From: an uncultured Alphaproteobacteria bacterium
GTDB lineage: Bacteria; Pseudomonadota; Alphaproteobacteria; Rs-D84
Direction: 5' to 3'
Length of the DNA: 32,762 bases
Assembly: GCA_904502245.1 (NCBI GenBank)
Contig: CAJGDN010000005.1
Location: forward strand, 1 to 32,762
Below are positions 15,783 through 23,212 of this stretch, one piece after another. Each line of letters begins with the position of its first letter. Within the stretch, counting starts at the first letter, position 1. A program made the position numbers and the translations under genes. The notes beneath the pieces are model-generated. The model saw only the letters and a program-made list of their open reading frames with translations. It searched no databases and was not told where the DNA came from.

Positions 15783-17027
15783 ATGATGAATATTTTTATA
15801 ATGATTTTGGTCGCACTGTTTATGGCCGGATTTTATATGATTGACAGCCCCAGCACACGCATAAAACAACACGAAACAGAACATGCTGTTATGCAATCTG
15901 ATTTGCGTTCTGTTGCACAATGTGTCACAGCAGTTCATAACGCACAGATTAATGACACTGAATTTGACGATATATGTGTCCAACAAAATGGTATCGTCAG
16001 CAAGTTTATATGTTTGGATAAACGATTTAAGATTACAGATTGCGCAATTGTAAATAACAAAAAACCTGCATTTAGTTATATTGTCACAGCAACGGGAACA
16101 TTGGATTCATCTATACACAACAGTATGATGGAAATACTGGAACAGCATTATGCTGATTCTGGTACATTTGGTTTGTTTAACGAAAAAATGATTATGTCCG
16201 GTGGAACCGCATTAAGACGTACTGTCCCCGCAGCTATTATTGAAAATATGGAATTAAAAGATGGGCAATTGGTGTATCTGACCCAATATGAAATGCCAGA
16301 TACTGGCACACAATATGAAATCGCAACAACCCCAGATATTGTTTGCCCTGTCGGCACAGCCAAGGTTTACAAATTTGGTCGGTGGCAATGTATAACATAT
16401 AATACAAAAACAGACTGTGGTGGAGATATGATTTGGGATTCCGATTTATACGAATGTGTACCTGATGAATCCAGAAAACCGCTGTGTGCGGACAATCAAT
16501 CTGCGGTTATTGTTGATGAGGTTTGGGAATGTATAAATCCGTTCCCTGAAAAAAGTTGTCCAGACAAAATGATTGCGCGCCTGAACTATAATACGCTGGA
16601 ATGGGAATGTGTTGCTGATCCAAATGAAAAAAATATAGCAAAAAAATGCAGTCACTTGATTGGAGACGCAGTTTATGGTGGCGCACTGGGGGCGACATTG
16701 CGCGTTCCCCAAACATCGTGTACAGATTGCGAAATGATGGTGACAGATATTGATACGTGTCGGTCATGGTGTATCCCAGACCCCAGCAAAATAAACGATA
16801 AACGATGCTATCCCGGGAATGCGAATGAATGCACCGGTGACACACGTGCATTCTATTTTGGTTTTCCGAACAAGAAATATATTACCAGGGTGGATGCAAT
16901 AAAGGATATGTCTGCTCCATTAGATTCATCACATTCACAAAACAGAAAATTTAACTGTATGGATTGTGGCGTGGGTGAAATCGATGCCGCAAAGTCACGA
17001 CCACCATATGTCGTGATATGCAAATAA
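15783..17027 (+). CDS. Pilin-like surface protein with tandem Cys-pair repeats
   Basis: Encodes 414 residues. The first 20 residues are a hydrophobic helix (NIFIMILVALFMAGFYMID) followed by a charged helix, the layout of pilin-like and pseudopilin proteins, although no clear prepilin peptidase site is seen. From about residue 187 to 280 four short units each hold a cysteine pair 12-16 residues apart, with an aromatic residue two before the second cysteine (WQC, YEC, WEC, WEC). More cysteines follow to the C terminus, about 25 in all, so the body is probably disulfide-rich and extracytoplasmic. AAGGGGGA precedes the start. The family is not recognised. It is monocistronic, with a promoter and a terminator of its own. 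Confidence 0.7.
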   Translation: MMNIFIMILVALFMAGFYMIDSPSTRIKQHETEHAVMQSDLRSVAQCVTAVHNAQINDTEFDDICVQQNGIVSKFICLDKRFKITDCAIVNNKKPAFSYIVTATGTLDSSIHNSMMEILEQHYADSGTFGLFNEKMIMSGGTALRRTVPAAIIENMELKDGQLVYLTQYEMPDTGTQYEIATTPDIVCPVGTAKVYKFGRWQCITYNTKTDCGGDMIWDSDLYECVPDESRKPLCADNQSAVIVDEVWECINPFPEKSCPDKMIARLNYNTLEWECVADPNEKNIAKKCSHLIGDAVYGGALGATLRVPQTSCTDCEMMVTDIDTCRSWCIPDPSKINDKRCYPGNANECTGDTRAFYFGFPNKKYITRVDAIKDMSAPLDSSHSQNRKFNCMDCGVGEIDAAKSRPPYVVICK

Positions 17028-17052
17028 AAAAACGCCCAATTGGGCGTTTTTT
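17027..17052. terminator. Bidirectional terminator, perfect palindrome
   Basis: AAAACGCCCAATTGGGCGTTTT is fully self-complementary, with A and T runs outside. It serves the convergent genes on both sides. Nearly the same sequence recurs at 28256-28284. Confidence 0.88.
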
Positions 17053-17623
17053 ATCTTTGCAGTTCTTCTATTTGCTTTCTTATTTCACTTTTACGCTTTT
17101 CAAGATCATTATATTCTTCGCTGTATTTTGCAGCGTCAATACGAGCTTGTTCTACAAAACCTGGCAAACGTGAAGCAGCATCCATATTTATTTCACATGC
17201 TATGATTTTTTCATCCAAGCGATACTGACGTTCGCATAATTCATAAAACAGATCATTTAACTCGTGAATACGCGGCGCATTTAAATACATTTTACATATG
17301 GAAATATAATCTGTATTGAATTGTTGAACAAGTTTCAATTCCTGTTCAGCACGTTGTCCACGTTCAATTCTATTCTGGATACCAACCAATTGTAATTCTT
17401 TGTCTTCCAGATCCTCTTCGGCTTCGCGTCGTTCGGATGGATCAAATGTGCGACAGTTTAAGATTACCTGACGCAACGCAGAAATATGCTCTTTCATAAT
17501 CGGTAATTCAGCCGTGGCACGACGACCAGCAGCCAACTGTTCATTCAACGGCTTTGCCTTGGCATCCATAACAGACTTTAAAATATTAAACACAGCAATC
17601 GGTGTCTTTTTCTTGTTTAACAT
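17051..17623 (-). CDS. Coiled-coil protein of unknown function
   Basis: Encodes 190 residues, almost all predicted helical and rich in Glu, Arg, Leu and Gln. Long heptad-like stretches include EAEEDLEDKELQLVGIQNRI and, near the end, YNDLEKRKSEIRKQIEELQ. There is no signal peptide, so it is cytoplasmic, and it probably oligomerises. It is transcribed alone, from a promoter whose -35 and -10 hexamers match the sigma70 consensus exactly, so the protein may be abundant. AGGGGG lies before the start. I do not recognise a family; structural or envelope-scaffold roles are possible but unsupported. Confidence 0.7.
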   Translation of the reverse strand: MLNKKKTPIAVFNILKSVMDAKAKPLNEQLAAGRRATAELPIMKEHISALRQVILNCRTFDPSERREAEEDLEDKELQLVGIQNRIERGQRAEQELKLVQQFNTDYISICKMYLNAPRIHELNDLFYELCERQYRLDEKIIACEINMDAASRLPGFVEQARIDAAKYSEEYNDLEKRKSEIRKQIEELQR

Positions 17624-17652
17624 TTGTCCCCCTGATTTTTATTTCACATTAT

Positions 17653-17681
17653 ATTATAGTACACAAATGTTATTTTGTCAA
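17653..17681 (-). promoter_or_regulatory. Perfect-consensus sigma70 promoter
   Basis: On the minus strand: TTGACA, a 17-base spacer and TATAAT. This is the only exact match to both hexamers that I found in the window. It drives the 190-residue coiled-coil gene. Confidence 0.8.
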
Positions 17682-17690
17682 TAGATTGTA

Positions 17691-17723
17691 TAAAAAACAT
17701 AGGGCTATTTCCCTGCCCTATGT
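17691..17723 (-). terminator. Terminator of the acyl-CoA synthetase gene
   Basis: On the minus strand ACATAGGGC pairs with GCCCTATGT around a nine-base loop, followed by TTTTTT. Confidence 0.85.
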
Positions 17724-17740
17724 TCTCTTGTGTGTACAAC

Positions 17741-19330
17741 TTAGTTTTCTGCACGTGTAAATGCGCCACCGTCTAACATATCGCGAACTGCAAAGTGTTT
17801 AACCTTTTTCGCAGATGTTGATGGTAATTCTTCTTCGGTAATCGCAAAATGACGAACCCATTTATACTGGGCAATTTGCATATTGGATTTCTTTAACAAA
17901 AATGCAACACGTTCAATCGTTGTACCTGGTTTGACCTGGAATACCGCAAATGGAACGGTTTTGTCCTTAATTACATATTCAAAAACCGCTGCATTCAAGA
18001 TTTCATCATTTTGCATATATAAATCTTCCAATTCATCTGGGTATACGTTTTTACCACTGTCCAGAACGATAACTTGTTTCTGGCGACCTTTGACCGTCAG
18101 GCGACCAAATTTATCCAGACAACCGATATCACCTGTTTTAAACCAGCCGTTTTCGAATGCTTCGGCGTTGGCAGCATCGTTTTCTAGATATCCTGGCATA
18201 ACCATGTTTCCACGAACCCAAATTTCACCAACACCATTTTTATCAGGGTTATGAATCTGGATTTCGTTACCCAACAATGGCCCCGCATAGTACATAGAGC
18301 CATTCGCACGACGGAACGCAAAATTAAAGTTTGCAGGCCCAGTCGTTTCTGTCAGACCATAGCAATCCCCAACCACAAATCCCATACTTTCATAGAATTT
18401 ACGAATTGACGGCTTTAAGGTTGCACCCGCAGATACCAGAACCTTGGTATTACCACCAAACGCATCGTGAACGGGTTTTGTAACCTTGTCCACCAGTTTT
18501 CCCAATCCAATCGCACGCAACACGCGGCGCATAGATATAATGACACGCATTAATGTCCAAACATGTTTATCACGTGCGCTGTCCACAATCTTTTTATAGA
18601 ACACTTCCCAAATACGCGGAACCGCCGGGATTACTTCTGGTTTATACTGTTTGAAGTCTTTGATGAATTCCTGGGGCTTTAATACAGGTTGCAACAGTAA
18701 TTTCCCTTGAAGTGCAACCGGAACAATAATATTAATTACCACACCATATATATGATACAGTGGCAAGAAACCATAAAATATATAGCCTGGGAAAATTACA
18801 TCCTTGTAAAACTGCGCACCATCCGCCAGAGAAATCAGATTTTCATGTGTCAGGCCCACAACCTTGGGATTCCCAGTCGAACCAGATGTAAATGACAATT
18901 GCGCAATGTCACTGCGTTCTGTTTCTGCCATCACAAAATCGTTTTCGTCTGTATCGTCAATGTTTTCAATATCAAACATATCACATGGGGCATCTTCGAT
19001 AAACATAGAACGTTGCGCCATAATTAACTTGCAATCTGTACGTTTCAACATGTTGATATGTTCAGATGTCTGCAAACCTGTGTCCAACATCAACGCACGC
19101 GCACCCTGGGATGCGATTGCAAAGTATGTACGAACAAAATCAGGTGTATTACCAGACAAAATCGCAACAGTATCGCCCTTTTTAATACCAAAACGCTGGG
19201 CCAGTAATACGGCACGACGCTTTACCTTTTTTAATAAGTCTGCATAAGTTTCGTTCTGACGTACCAGGAAAATACCATCCAGGTTCCGTGAACATACATC
19301 TTGCAGCATTTCATATATGTTTTTAATCAT
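17741..19330 (-). CDS. AMP-forming acyl-CoA synthetase (long-chain type)
   Basis: Encodes 529 residues of the adenylate-forming family, which activates a carboxylic acid with ATP and joins it to CoA. Motifs appear in order: SFTSGSTGNPKVVGLTHENL (about 146-165, the phosphate-binding loop), YGLTETTGP, the GWFKTGDIG aspartate motif, GRLTVKGRQKQVIV (hinge), NVYPDELE, and TSAKKVKHF, which holds the candidate catalytic lysine near the C terminus. FadD is about 560 residues; this protein is slightly shorter and has no membrane helix. The substrate cannot be read from sequence; a fatty acid for membrane lipid remodelling is plausible. It is probably monocistronic. AAGG lies eight bases before the ATG. 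Confidence 0.87.
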   Translation of the reverse strand: MIKNIYEMLQDVCSRNLDGIFLVRQNETYADLLKKVKRRAVLLAQRFGIKKGDTVAILSGNTPDFVRTYFAIASQGARALMLDTGLQTSEHINMLKRTDCKLIMAQRSMFIEDAPCDMFDIENIDDTDENDFVMAETERSDIAQLSFTSGSTGNPKVVGLTHENLISLADGAQFYKDVIFPGYIFYGFLPLYHIYGVVINIIVPVALQGKLLLQPVLKPQEFIKDFKQYKPEVIPAVPRIWEVFYKKIVDSARDKHVWTLMRVIISMRRVLRAIGLGKLVDKVTKPVHDAFGGNTKVLVSAGATLKPSIRKFYESMGFVVGDCYGLTETTGPANFNFAFRRANGSMYYAGPLLGNEIQIHNPDKNGVGEIWVRGNMVMPGYLENDAANAEAFENGWFKTGDIGCLDKFGRLTVKGRQKQVIVLDSGKNVYPDELEDLYMQNDEILNAAVFEYVIKDKTVPFAVFQVKPGTTIERVAFLLKKSNMQIAQYKWVRHFAITEEELPSTSAKKVKHFAVRDMLDGGAFTRAEN

Positions 19331-19356
19331 AATAATGCCTTACTTTTATTAAACAT

Positions 19357-19380
19357 GTGCGCAACCACCATGGTCGCGAC
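19357..19380 (-). other. Leader hairpin upstream of the acyl-CoA synthetase
   Basis: On the minus strand GTCGCGACC pairs with GGTTGCGCAC (one bulged base) around a five-base loop. It lies 27 bases upstream of the start and has no T-run, so it is not a terminator. It may influence translation or mRNA stability. Confidence 0.4.
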
Positions 19381-19447
19381 TTATTGAATATACCTATTTT
19401 CATCAGGAAAAACAACCTATAATTCATAGAAGTGGCGATTCTAAAAA

Positions 19448-19495
19448 ACACAACATATAGATTACGAATCGAAAAAAACACCCTATATTTTGTAC
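19448..19495. promoter_or_regulatory. Distal pair of NrdR-box-like operators
   Basis: Box A1 at 19448-19463 has core CAACATATAG, and box A2 at 19480-19495 has core CTATATTTTG. Each matches nine of ten positions of the palindromic core CwAtATaTwG that I recall for NrdR boxes. Centres are 32 bases apart, three helical turns, which is the usual pairing. They lie about 250 bases upstream of nrdD, nearer the divergent synthetase gene. The 19331-19748 gap holds no convincing gene. Confidence 0.55.
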
Positions 19496-19658
19496 AAACA
19501 CAACAAAAACGAATCGTTTCCCACAACAAAAAGCATTTTTTTATACACAAAAGGATTGTTGGTACAGATTTACCGATTCTGTTTTTCTGCTGTAACATGC
19601 GGAATACTAACCTTTTTAAAAGTAAAGCGAAAAATATTTTTTTTTTGCTTTTTATAGA

Positions 19659-19687
19659 TTGCTTACAAATTCGATTCACTATATATT
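19659..19687 (+). promoter_or_regulatory. nrdD promoter overlapped by an NrdR box
   Basis: TTGCTT (19659-19664), a 17-base spacer and TATATT (19682-19687). The -10 box lies inside the first proximal NrdR-like box, so a bound repressor would block polymerase. Confidence 0.55.
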
Positions 19688-19724
19688 GTTATCGAAACAA
19701 ACAAATAACCACTATATGTTGTGT
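19676..19724. promoter_or_regulatory. Proximal pair of NrdR-box-like operators
   Basis: Box B1 at 19676-19691 has core CTATATATTG (ten of ten against the recalled NrdR core). Box B2 at 19709-19724 has core CTATATGTTG followed by TGT (nine of ten). Centres are 33 bases apart. They cover the -10 region and the start of the transcript, as expected for repression by NrdR with dATP/ATP. No nrdR gene is in the window. Confidence 0.7.
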
Positions 19725-19748
19725 TTTTAGAAGATTGGAGTTAGTAAA

Positions 19749-21785
19749 ATGTCAGAAACACAAAATGAAATACAAATTCAAATTACACCAACGTTAAAAA
19801 CGCGCCTGGTTGCGGTGCAAAAACGCAGCGGCGAAACAGTACCTTTTGATTCAAAGAAGATTTATGAGGCAATAAAAAAAGCAGTTGCTGTTACTACTGA
19901 GATTTCAGATGTCGAAGTTGTAAAGGTTACACAGGATGTTTTAAAGCGTCTGGATGAAAAGTTTGCAGAAAAAACACCAACAGTCGAAGCGATACAAGAT
20001 ATTGTTATTCAGGCATTGATGGATGCACGAGCATACAAAACTGCCGAGGCATATATTATTTATCGCCAGAAACGTACAGAAATTCGTGAATCAATGGTTG
20101 ATGCAGTTGATATCATCGAAGGATATGTTGGTGGTTCAAACTGGCGTATCAAAGAGAATGCAAATGTCGGCTATTCCATCGGTGGGCTGATATTGCGTAC
20201 CAGCGAACGCGTTACCGCGGAATATTGGCTGAACCTGTATCCGCGGGCGGTTGCTGAGGCACATAAAATGGCCGCTATCCACGTTCATGATTTAGGATGG
20301 CTGACCGGATATTGTGCAGGTTGGTCACTGCGTGAATTGTTATACGAAGGTTTTAACGGGGTTGATGGATACCTGCAATGCGAACCTGCAAAACATATGG
20401 CAACCGCAATTTCACATATGGTTAATTTCTTGGGCACATTACAGAATGAATTTGCAGGAGCCCAGGCTTTCTCGTCCGTGGACACATATTTGGCACCATA
20501 TGTTAAAATTGATAATCTGTCATATGCAGATGTAAAAAATGCGATGCAGACACTTATCTTTAACTGTGCGGTACCATGTCGTTGGGGTACACAAACACCA
20601 TTTATTAACTTTACATTTGACTGGACATGCCCAGAAGATTTGAAAAAACAGCGTCCATTTATTGGTCGTGTCCAGACGGATTTCACATATGGTGAATTGC
20701 AAAATGAAATGGATATGATTAACAAGGCATTCCTGGAAGTTATGACCGAAGGAGATGCATTGGGACGTCCATTCACATTCCCAATTCCAACATACAACAT
20801 AACACCTGATTTCCCATGGGAACACCCAAATGTAAAACCATTGTTTGAATTGGCAGCAAAATACGGGATTCCAAATTTTCAGAATTTCTTGAATTCTGAT
20901 TTAAACCCAACAGATGTTCGTTCAATGTGCTGCCGTTTGCGCTTGGATGTGCGCGAATTGTTGAAGCGCGGTGGCGGTCTGTTTGGTTCTGCAGAAAAGA
21001 CAGGTTCAATCGGCGTTATTACCATCAATTTAGCGCGTTTGGGATATATCCACCGCGGCAATCGCGAAGGGTTGTTTACAGAACTGAAACGTTTGTTAGA
21101 CCTGGGACGTGATGCATTGGAAATCAAACGCGATATTATATCAAAGAACATGGAACGCGGCTTGTATCCATTTACAAAACGTTATTTGGGCGACTGGAAT
21201 CATCATTTCTCGACCATTGGTGTAAATGGTGCAAATGAAATGGTCCGTAACTTTACAGGCGACCGTGAAAACATTGCAACACCAATGGGCAAGAAGTTGG
21301 TACTGGATGTAATGGACTTTATCCGTGAAAATCTGGCAACGTTCCAAGAACAAACAGGCAACCTGTATAATTTGGAAGCAACACCAGCAGAAGGTTGTTC
21401 ATATCGTTTCGCAAAAACAGACGTCAAAAATTTCCCAGATATTATCACTGCGGGAACAAAAGATGCACCATATTATACAAATTCAACACAATTGCCGGTG
21501 AATTTCACAGACGACCCATTTGTCGCATTGGAACACCAGGAAGAATTACAGCGTAAATACACAGGTGGCACTATGTTGCATCTGTATATGGGTGAACCAG
21601 TATCTAGTGGCGATTCAGCACAGAAAATTGTTCGTACTATTTTTGAAAACTACAAGGTGCCATATATGACACTAACACCAACGTTTTCAATCTGTCCAAA
21701 GCACGGATATCTGCCGGGCAAACATGAATTCTGTCCAAAGTGTGATGCAGAAAATGCAGCAAACCAGGACAAAAATGAACAATAA
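19749..21785 (+). CDS. nrdD: Class III (anaerobic) ribonucleotide reductase large subunit, lacking the glycyl-radical segment
   Basis: Encodes 678 residues. NrdD reduces ribonucleoside triphosphates to deoxy forms without oxygen. The N terminus is an ATP-cone regulatory domain (VAVQKRSGETVPFDSKKIYE, about 18-100). The barrel core includes NSDLNPTDVRSMCCRLRLD, with C394/C395 as thiyl-radical candidates, and YNLEATPAEGCSYRF. Near the C terminus is the zinc-knuckle region (TPTFSICPKHGYL, then FCPKCD). In ordinary NrdD a linker and the radical loop ending in RVxGY-type sequence follow; here the protein stops 13 residues after FCPKCD. The missing segment is encoded by the next gene. GATTGGAG precedes the ATG. 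Confidence 0.95.
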   Translation: MSETQNEIQIQITPTLKTRLVAVQKRSGETVPFDSKKIYEAIKKAVAVTTEISDVEVVKVTQDVLKRLDEKFAEKTPTVEAIQDIVIQALMDARAYKTAEAYIIYRQKRTEIRESMVDAVDIIEGYVGGSNWRIKENANVGYSIGGLILRTSERVTAEYWLNLYPRAVAEAHKMAAIHVHDLGWLTGYCAGWSLRELLYEGFNGVDGYLQCEPAKHMATAISHMVNFLGTLQNEFAGAQAFSSVDTYLAPYVKIDNLSYADVKNAMQTLIFNCAVPCRWGTQTPFINFTFDWTCPEDLKKQRPFIGRVQTDFTYGELQNEMDMINKAFLEVMTEGDALGRPFTFPIPTYNITPDFPWEHPNVKPLFELAAKYGIPNFQNFLNSDLNPTDVRSMCCRLRLDVRELLKRGGGLFGSAEKTGSIGVITINLARLGYIHRGNREGLFTELKRLLDLGRDALEIKRDIISKNMERGLYPFTKRYLGDWNHHFSTIGVNGANEMVRNFTGDRENIATPMGKKLVLDVMDFIRENLATFQEQTGNLYNLEATPAEGCSYRFAKTDVKNFPDIITAGTKDAPYYTNSTQLPVNFTDDPFVALEHQEELQRKYTGGTMLHLYMGEPVSSGDSAQKIVRTIFENYKVPYMTLTPTFSICPKHGYLPGKHEFCPKCDAENAANQDKNEQ

Positions 21786-21828
21786 CAGTTAACGTCATAA
21801 AACAAATTATAAAAGGGAGGAATTTATT

Positions 21829-22011
21829 ATGACCAATACAGCAAATAGAACACCATGCGAAATCTTTTCACGTTCAATGGGATTTATTCGTCCGGTAAAG
21901 AATTTCAATATTGGTAAATATTCTGAATTCTGTGAACGTAAAACTTTTACAGAAGAAAACAGCCTGAGTGCAGGTCAGCGCCATTATGATTTGTTAAAAC
22001 GTGCGGCGTAA
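21829..22011 (+). CDS. Free-standing glycyl-radical subunit of class III ribonucleotide reductase
   Basis: Encodes 60 residues. The sequence PCEIFSRSMGFIRPVKNFN followed by IGKYSEFCERKTF aligns with the C-terminal end of ordinary NrdD, whose usual form is roughly VYSRVVGYLRPV, WN, GKQEEF. The glycine in SRSMGFIRP (G18) is the expected radical site, to be activated by NrdG. A strong GGGAGG ribosome binding site lies eight bases before the ATG. An in-frame stop at 21790-21792 and a different frame from nrdD rule out a simple frameshift. A 14-residue tail (AGQRHYDLLKRAA at its end) follows the conserved part. It lies 43 bases after nrdD and 5 before nrdG. By analogy with GrcA (YfiD) of pyruvate formate-lyase it should dock onto NrdD. 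Confidence 0.88.
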   Translation: MTNTANRTPCEIFSRSMGFIRPVKNFNIGKYSEFCERKTFTEENSLSAGQRHYDLLKRAA

Positions 22012-22016
22012 TTATT

Positions 22017-22718
22017 ATGCGTGATATTCAAATCGGAGGATTGGTATCATTCACAACAATAGACTATCCAGGGAAACTGGCTGCAGTTTTGTTTCTGGTG
22101 GGATGTCCGTTGAAATGTGTGTATTGTTCCAATCCTCATTTATTATGCCCAGGAGACGGCGAGTATGATCCAGAACGTGTTATGGAATGGATTAAGTCAC
22201 GTGTGGGCAAATTGGAAGCAATCGTTTTTTCTGGTGGCGAAGCATTAATGCAGGGTAATGCAACGGTTGATTATATGCGGCGCGTACGCGAATTGGGTTT
22301 TAAAATTGGTCTGCACACCAATGGATTTTATCCCAATACACTGATTGACGCGATTGATATAATTGATTGGGTCGGATTGGATTTCAAGGCAACGTGTGAT
22401 AAGTATCCAGACCTGACAGGGCAACATATTGCATACAACAACATGTTGCGCAGTTTAGATATATTGATAGAGCACAAAAAAGACTTTGAAGTTAGAATAA
22501 CATGCGACCCACGCTTTGTTGATAAATCTGATCTGATGGAAATTATGGGGATTTTGCAACAACGAAATGTGCAAAATGTCGCGATTCAAAAATACATTCC
22601 ACACTTTGAAGACGAAGCGCACAAAACCACGGACGCAATGCGCAACCAAATCTTTGTTGATGCGGATTTGCGTAATCAGATAAATAATATGTTTAAATCT
22701 GTCGTTTGGCGAGAATAA
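22017..22718 (+). CDS. nrdG: Anaerobic ribonucleotide reductase activating protein (radical SAM)
   Basis: Encodes 233 residues. The radical SAM cluster motif CxxxCxxC is C30, C34, C37 in VGCPLKCVYCSNP. VFSGGEAL (the GGE motif for SAM) and the LHTNGFYP strand follow. NrdG uses a [4Fe-4S] cluster and SAM to form the glycyl radical on NrdD; here the target would be the separate 60-residue subunit. The N-terminal GGLVSFTTIDYPGKLAAVLF is typical of the longer NrdG/PflA-like type. No Shine-Dalgarno sequence is visible five bases after the preceding stop, so translation is probably coupled. It ends the operon at a strong terminator. Confidence 0.93.
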   Translation: MRDIQIGGLVSFTTIDYPGKLAAVLFLVGCPLKCVYCSNPHLLCPGDGEYDPERVMEWIKSRVGKLEAIVFSGGEALMQGNATVDYMRRVRELGFKIGLHTNGFYPNTLIDAIDIIDWVGLDFKATCDKYPDLTGQHIAYNNMLRSLDILIEHKKDFEVRITCDPRFVDKSDLMEIMGILQQRNVQNVAIQKYIPHFEDEAHKTTDAMRNQIFVDADLRNQINNMFKSVVWRE

Positions 22719-22728
22719 AGAAACAAAT

Positions 22729-22756
22729 AAAACGGTGCATCTTGCACCGTTTTTTA
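22729..22756. terminator. Terminator between nrdG and the convergent small gene
   Basis: AAAACGGTGCA and TGCACCGTTTT pair around TCT, with A-rich and T-rich flanks on both strands. Confidence 0.87.
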
Positions 22757-23161
22757 TCGTGTTTTACTGACATCGCGTTGCCATTTTGCATCCAGTTCTG
22801 CATTACCTGTGATGCGTGGTTCAACGATTACCCATGATATCCACATATCAAACAGTTCATCCGCACGTGCACGGTCAGCATCCGCAATTTCCAGACGACC
22901 TGCGGTGGATTTTATACTGTCATATGCAGTTGTATATTTGATACCTAAATCCGATAGCAGACGTCCCAGTTTTGCCCCCAGTTCTTGCGTTGAAAATTCA
23001 AAGGCGGATACATAATCACCCGCAGCATTCTTTAATTTACGGTTATAATTCGCAACGTCTGTGCCTGCATTTTTTGAAATTTCATTTAAACGTGACATAA
23101 CTTCACCGTATGTAATTACACGTGATGAAGCCTTATTAAAAATTCCCTTTTTATTTACCAT
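22754..23161 (-). CDS. Small helical protein of unknown function
   Basis: Encodes 135 residues, probably soluble and mainly helical (RLNEISKNAGTDVANYNRKL, AFEFSTQELGAKLGRLLSDL). No cysteine, signal peptide or membrane helix is seen. The ATG at 23161 has AAAGGA at good spacing. It lies 51 bases downstream of the OLD-family nuclease gene on the same strand but has its own good promoter just after that gene's stop, so it may be expressed independently. I do not recognise a family. It could be a partner of the nuclease or an unrelated gene. Confidence 0.65.
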   Translation of the reverse strand: MVNKKGIFNKASSRVITYGEVMSRLNEISKNAGTDVANYNRKLKNAAGDYVSAFEFSTQELGAKLGRLLSDLGIKYTTAYDSIKSTAGRLEIADADRARADELFDMWISWVIVEPRITGNAELDAKWQRDVSKTR

Positions 23162-23182
23162 CGTTAATCCTTTCTTTATTAT

Positions 23183-23211
23183 GTTATATCACGGTAAGTA
23201 TTATTTTTCAA
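23183..23211 (-). promoter_or_regulatory. Promoter of the 135-residue gene
   Basis: On the minus strand: TTGAAA, a 17-base spacer and TATAAC. It lies just past the nuclease stop codon. Confidence 0.65.
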
Positions 23212-23212
23212 A

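Noticed and set aside
19432..19797. A 121-residue ORF between the synthetase and nrdD genes.
   Set aside because: It overlaps the NrdR-like operators and the nrdD start, has no ribosome binding site, and its composition is that of intergenic AT-rich DNA.
21786..21828. A sequencing frameshift or programmed frameshift joining nrdD to the glycyl-radical ORF.
   Set aside because: The small ORF's frame has a stop at 21790-21792, nrdD has its own stop at 21783-21785, and a strong ribosome binding site precedes the small ORF. One indel would not make a clean fusion.
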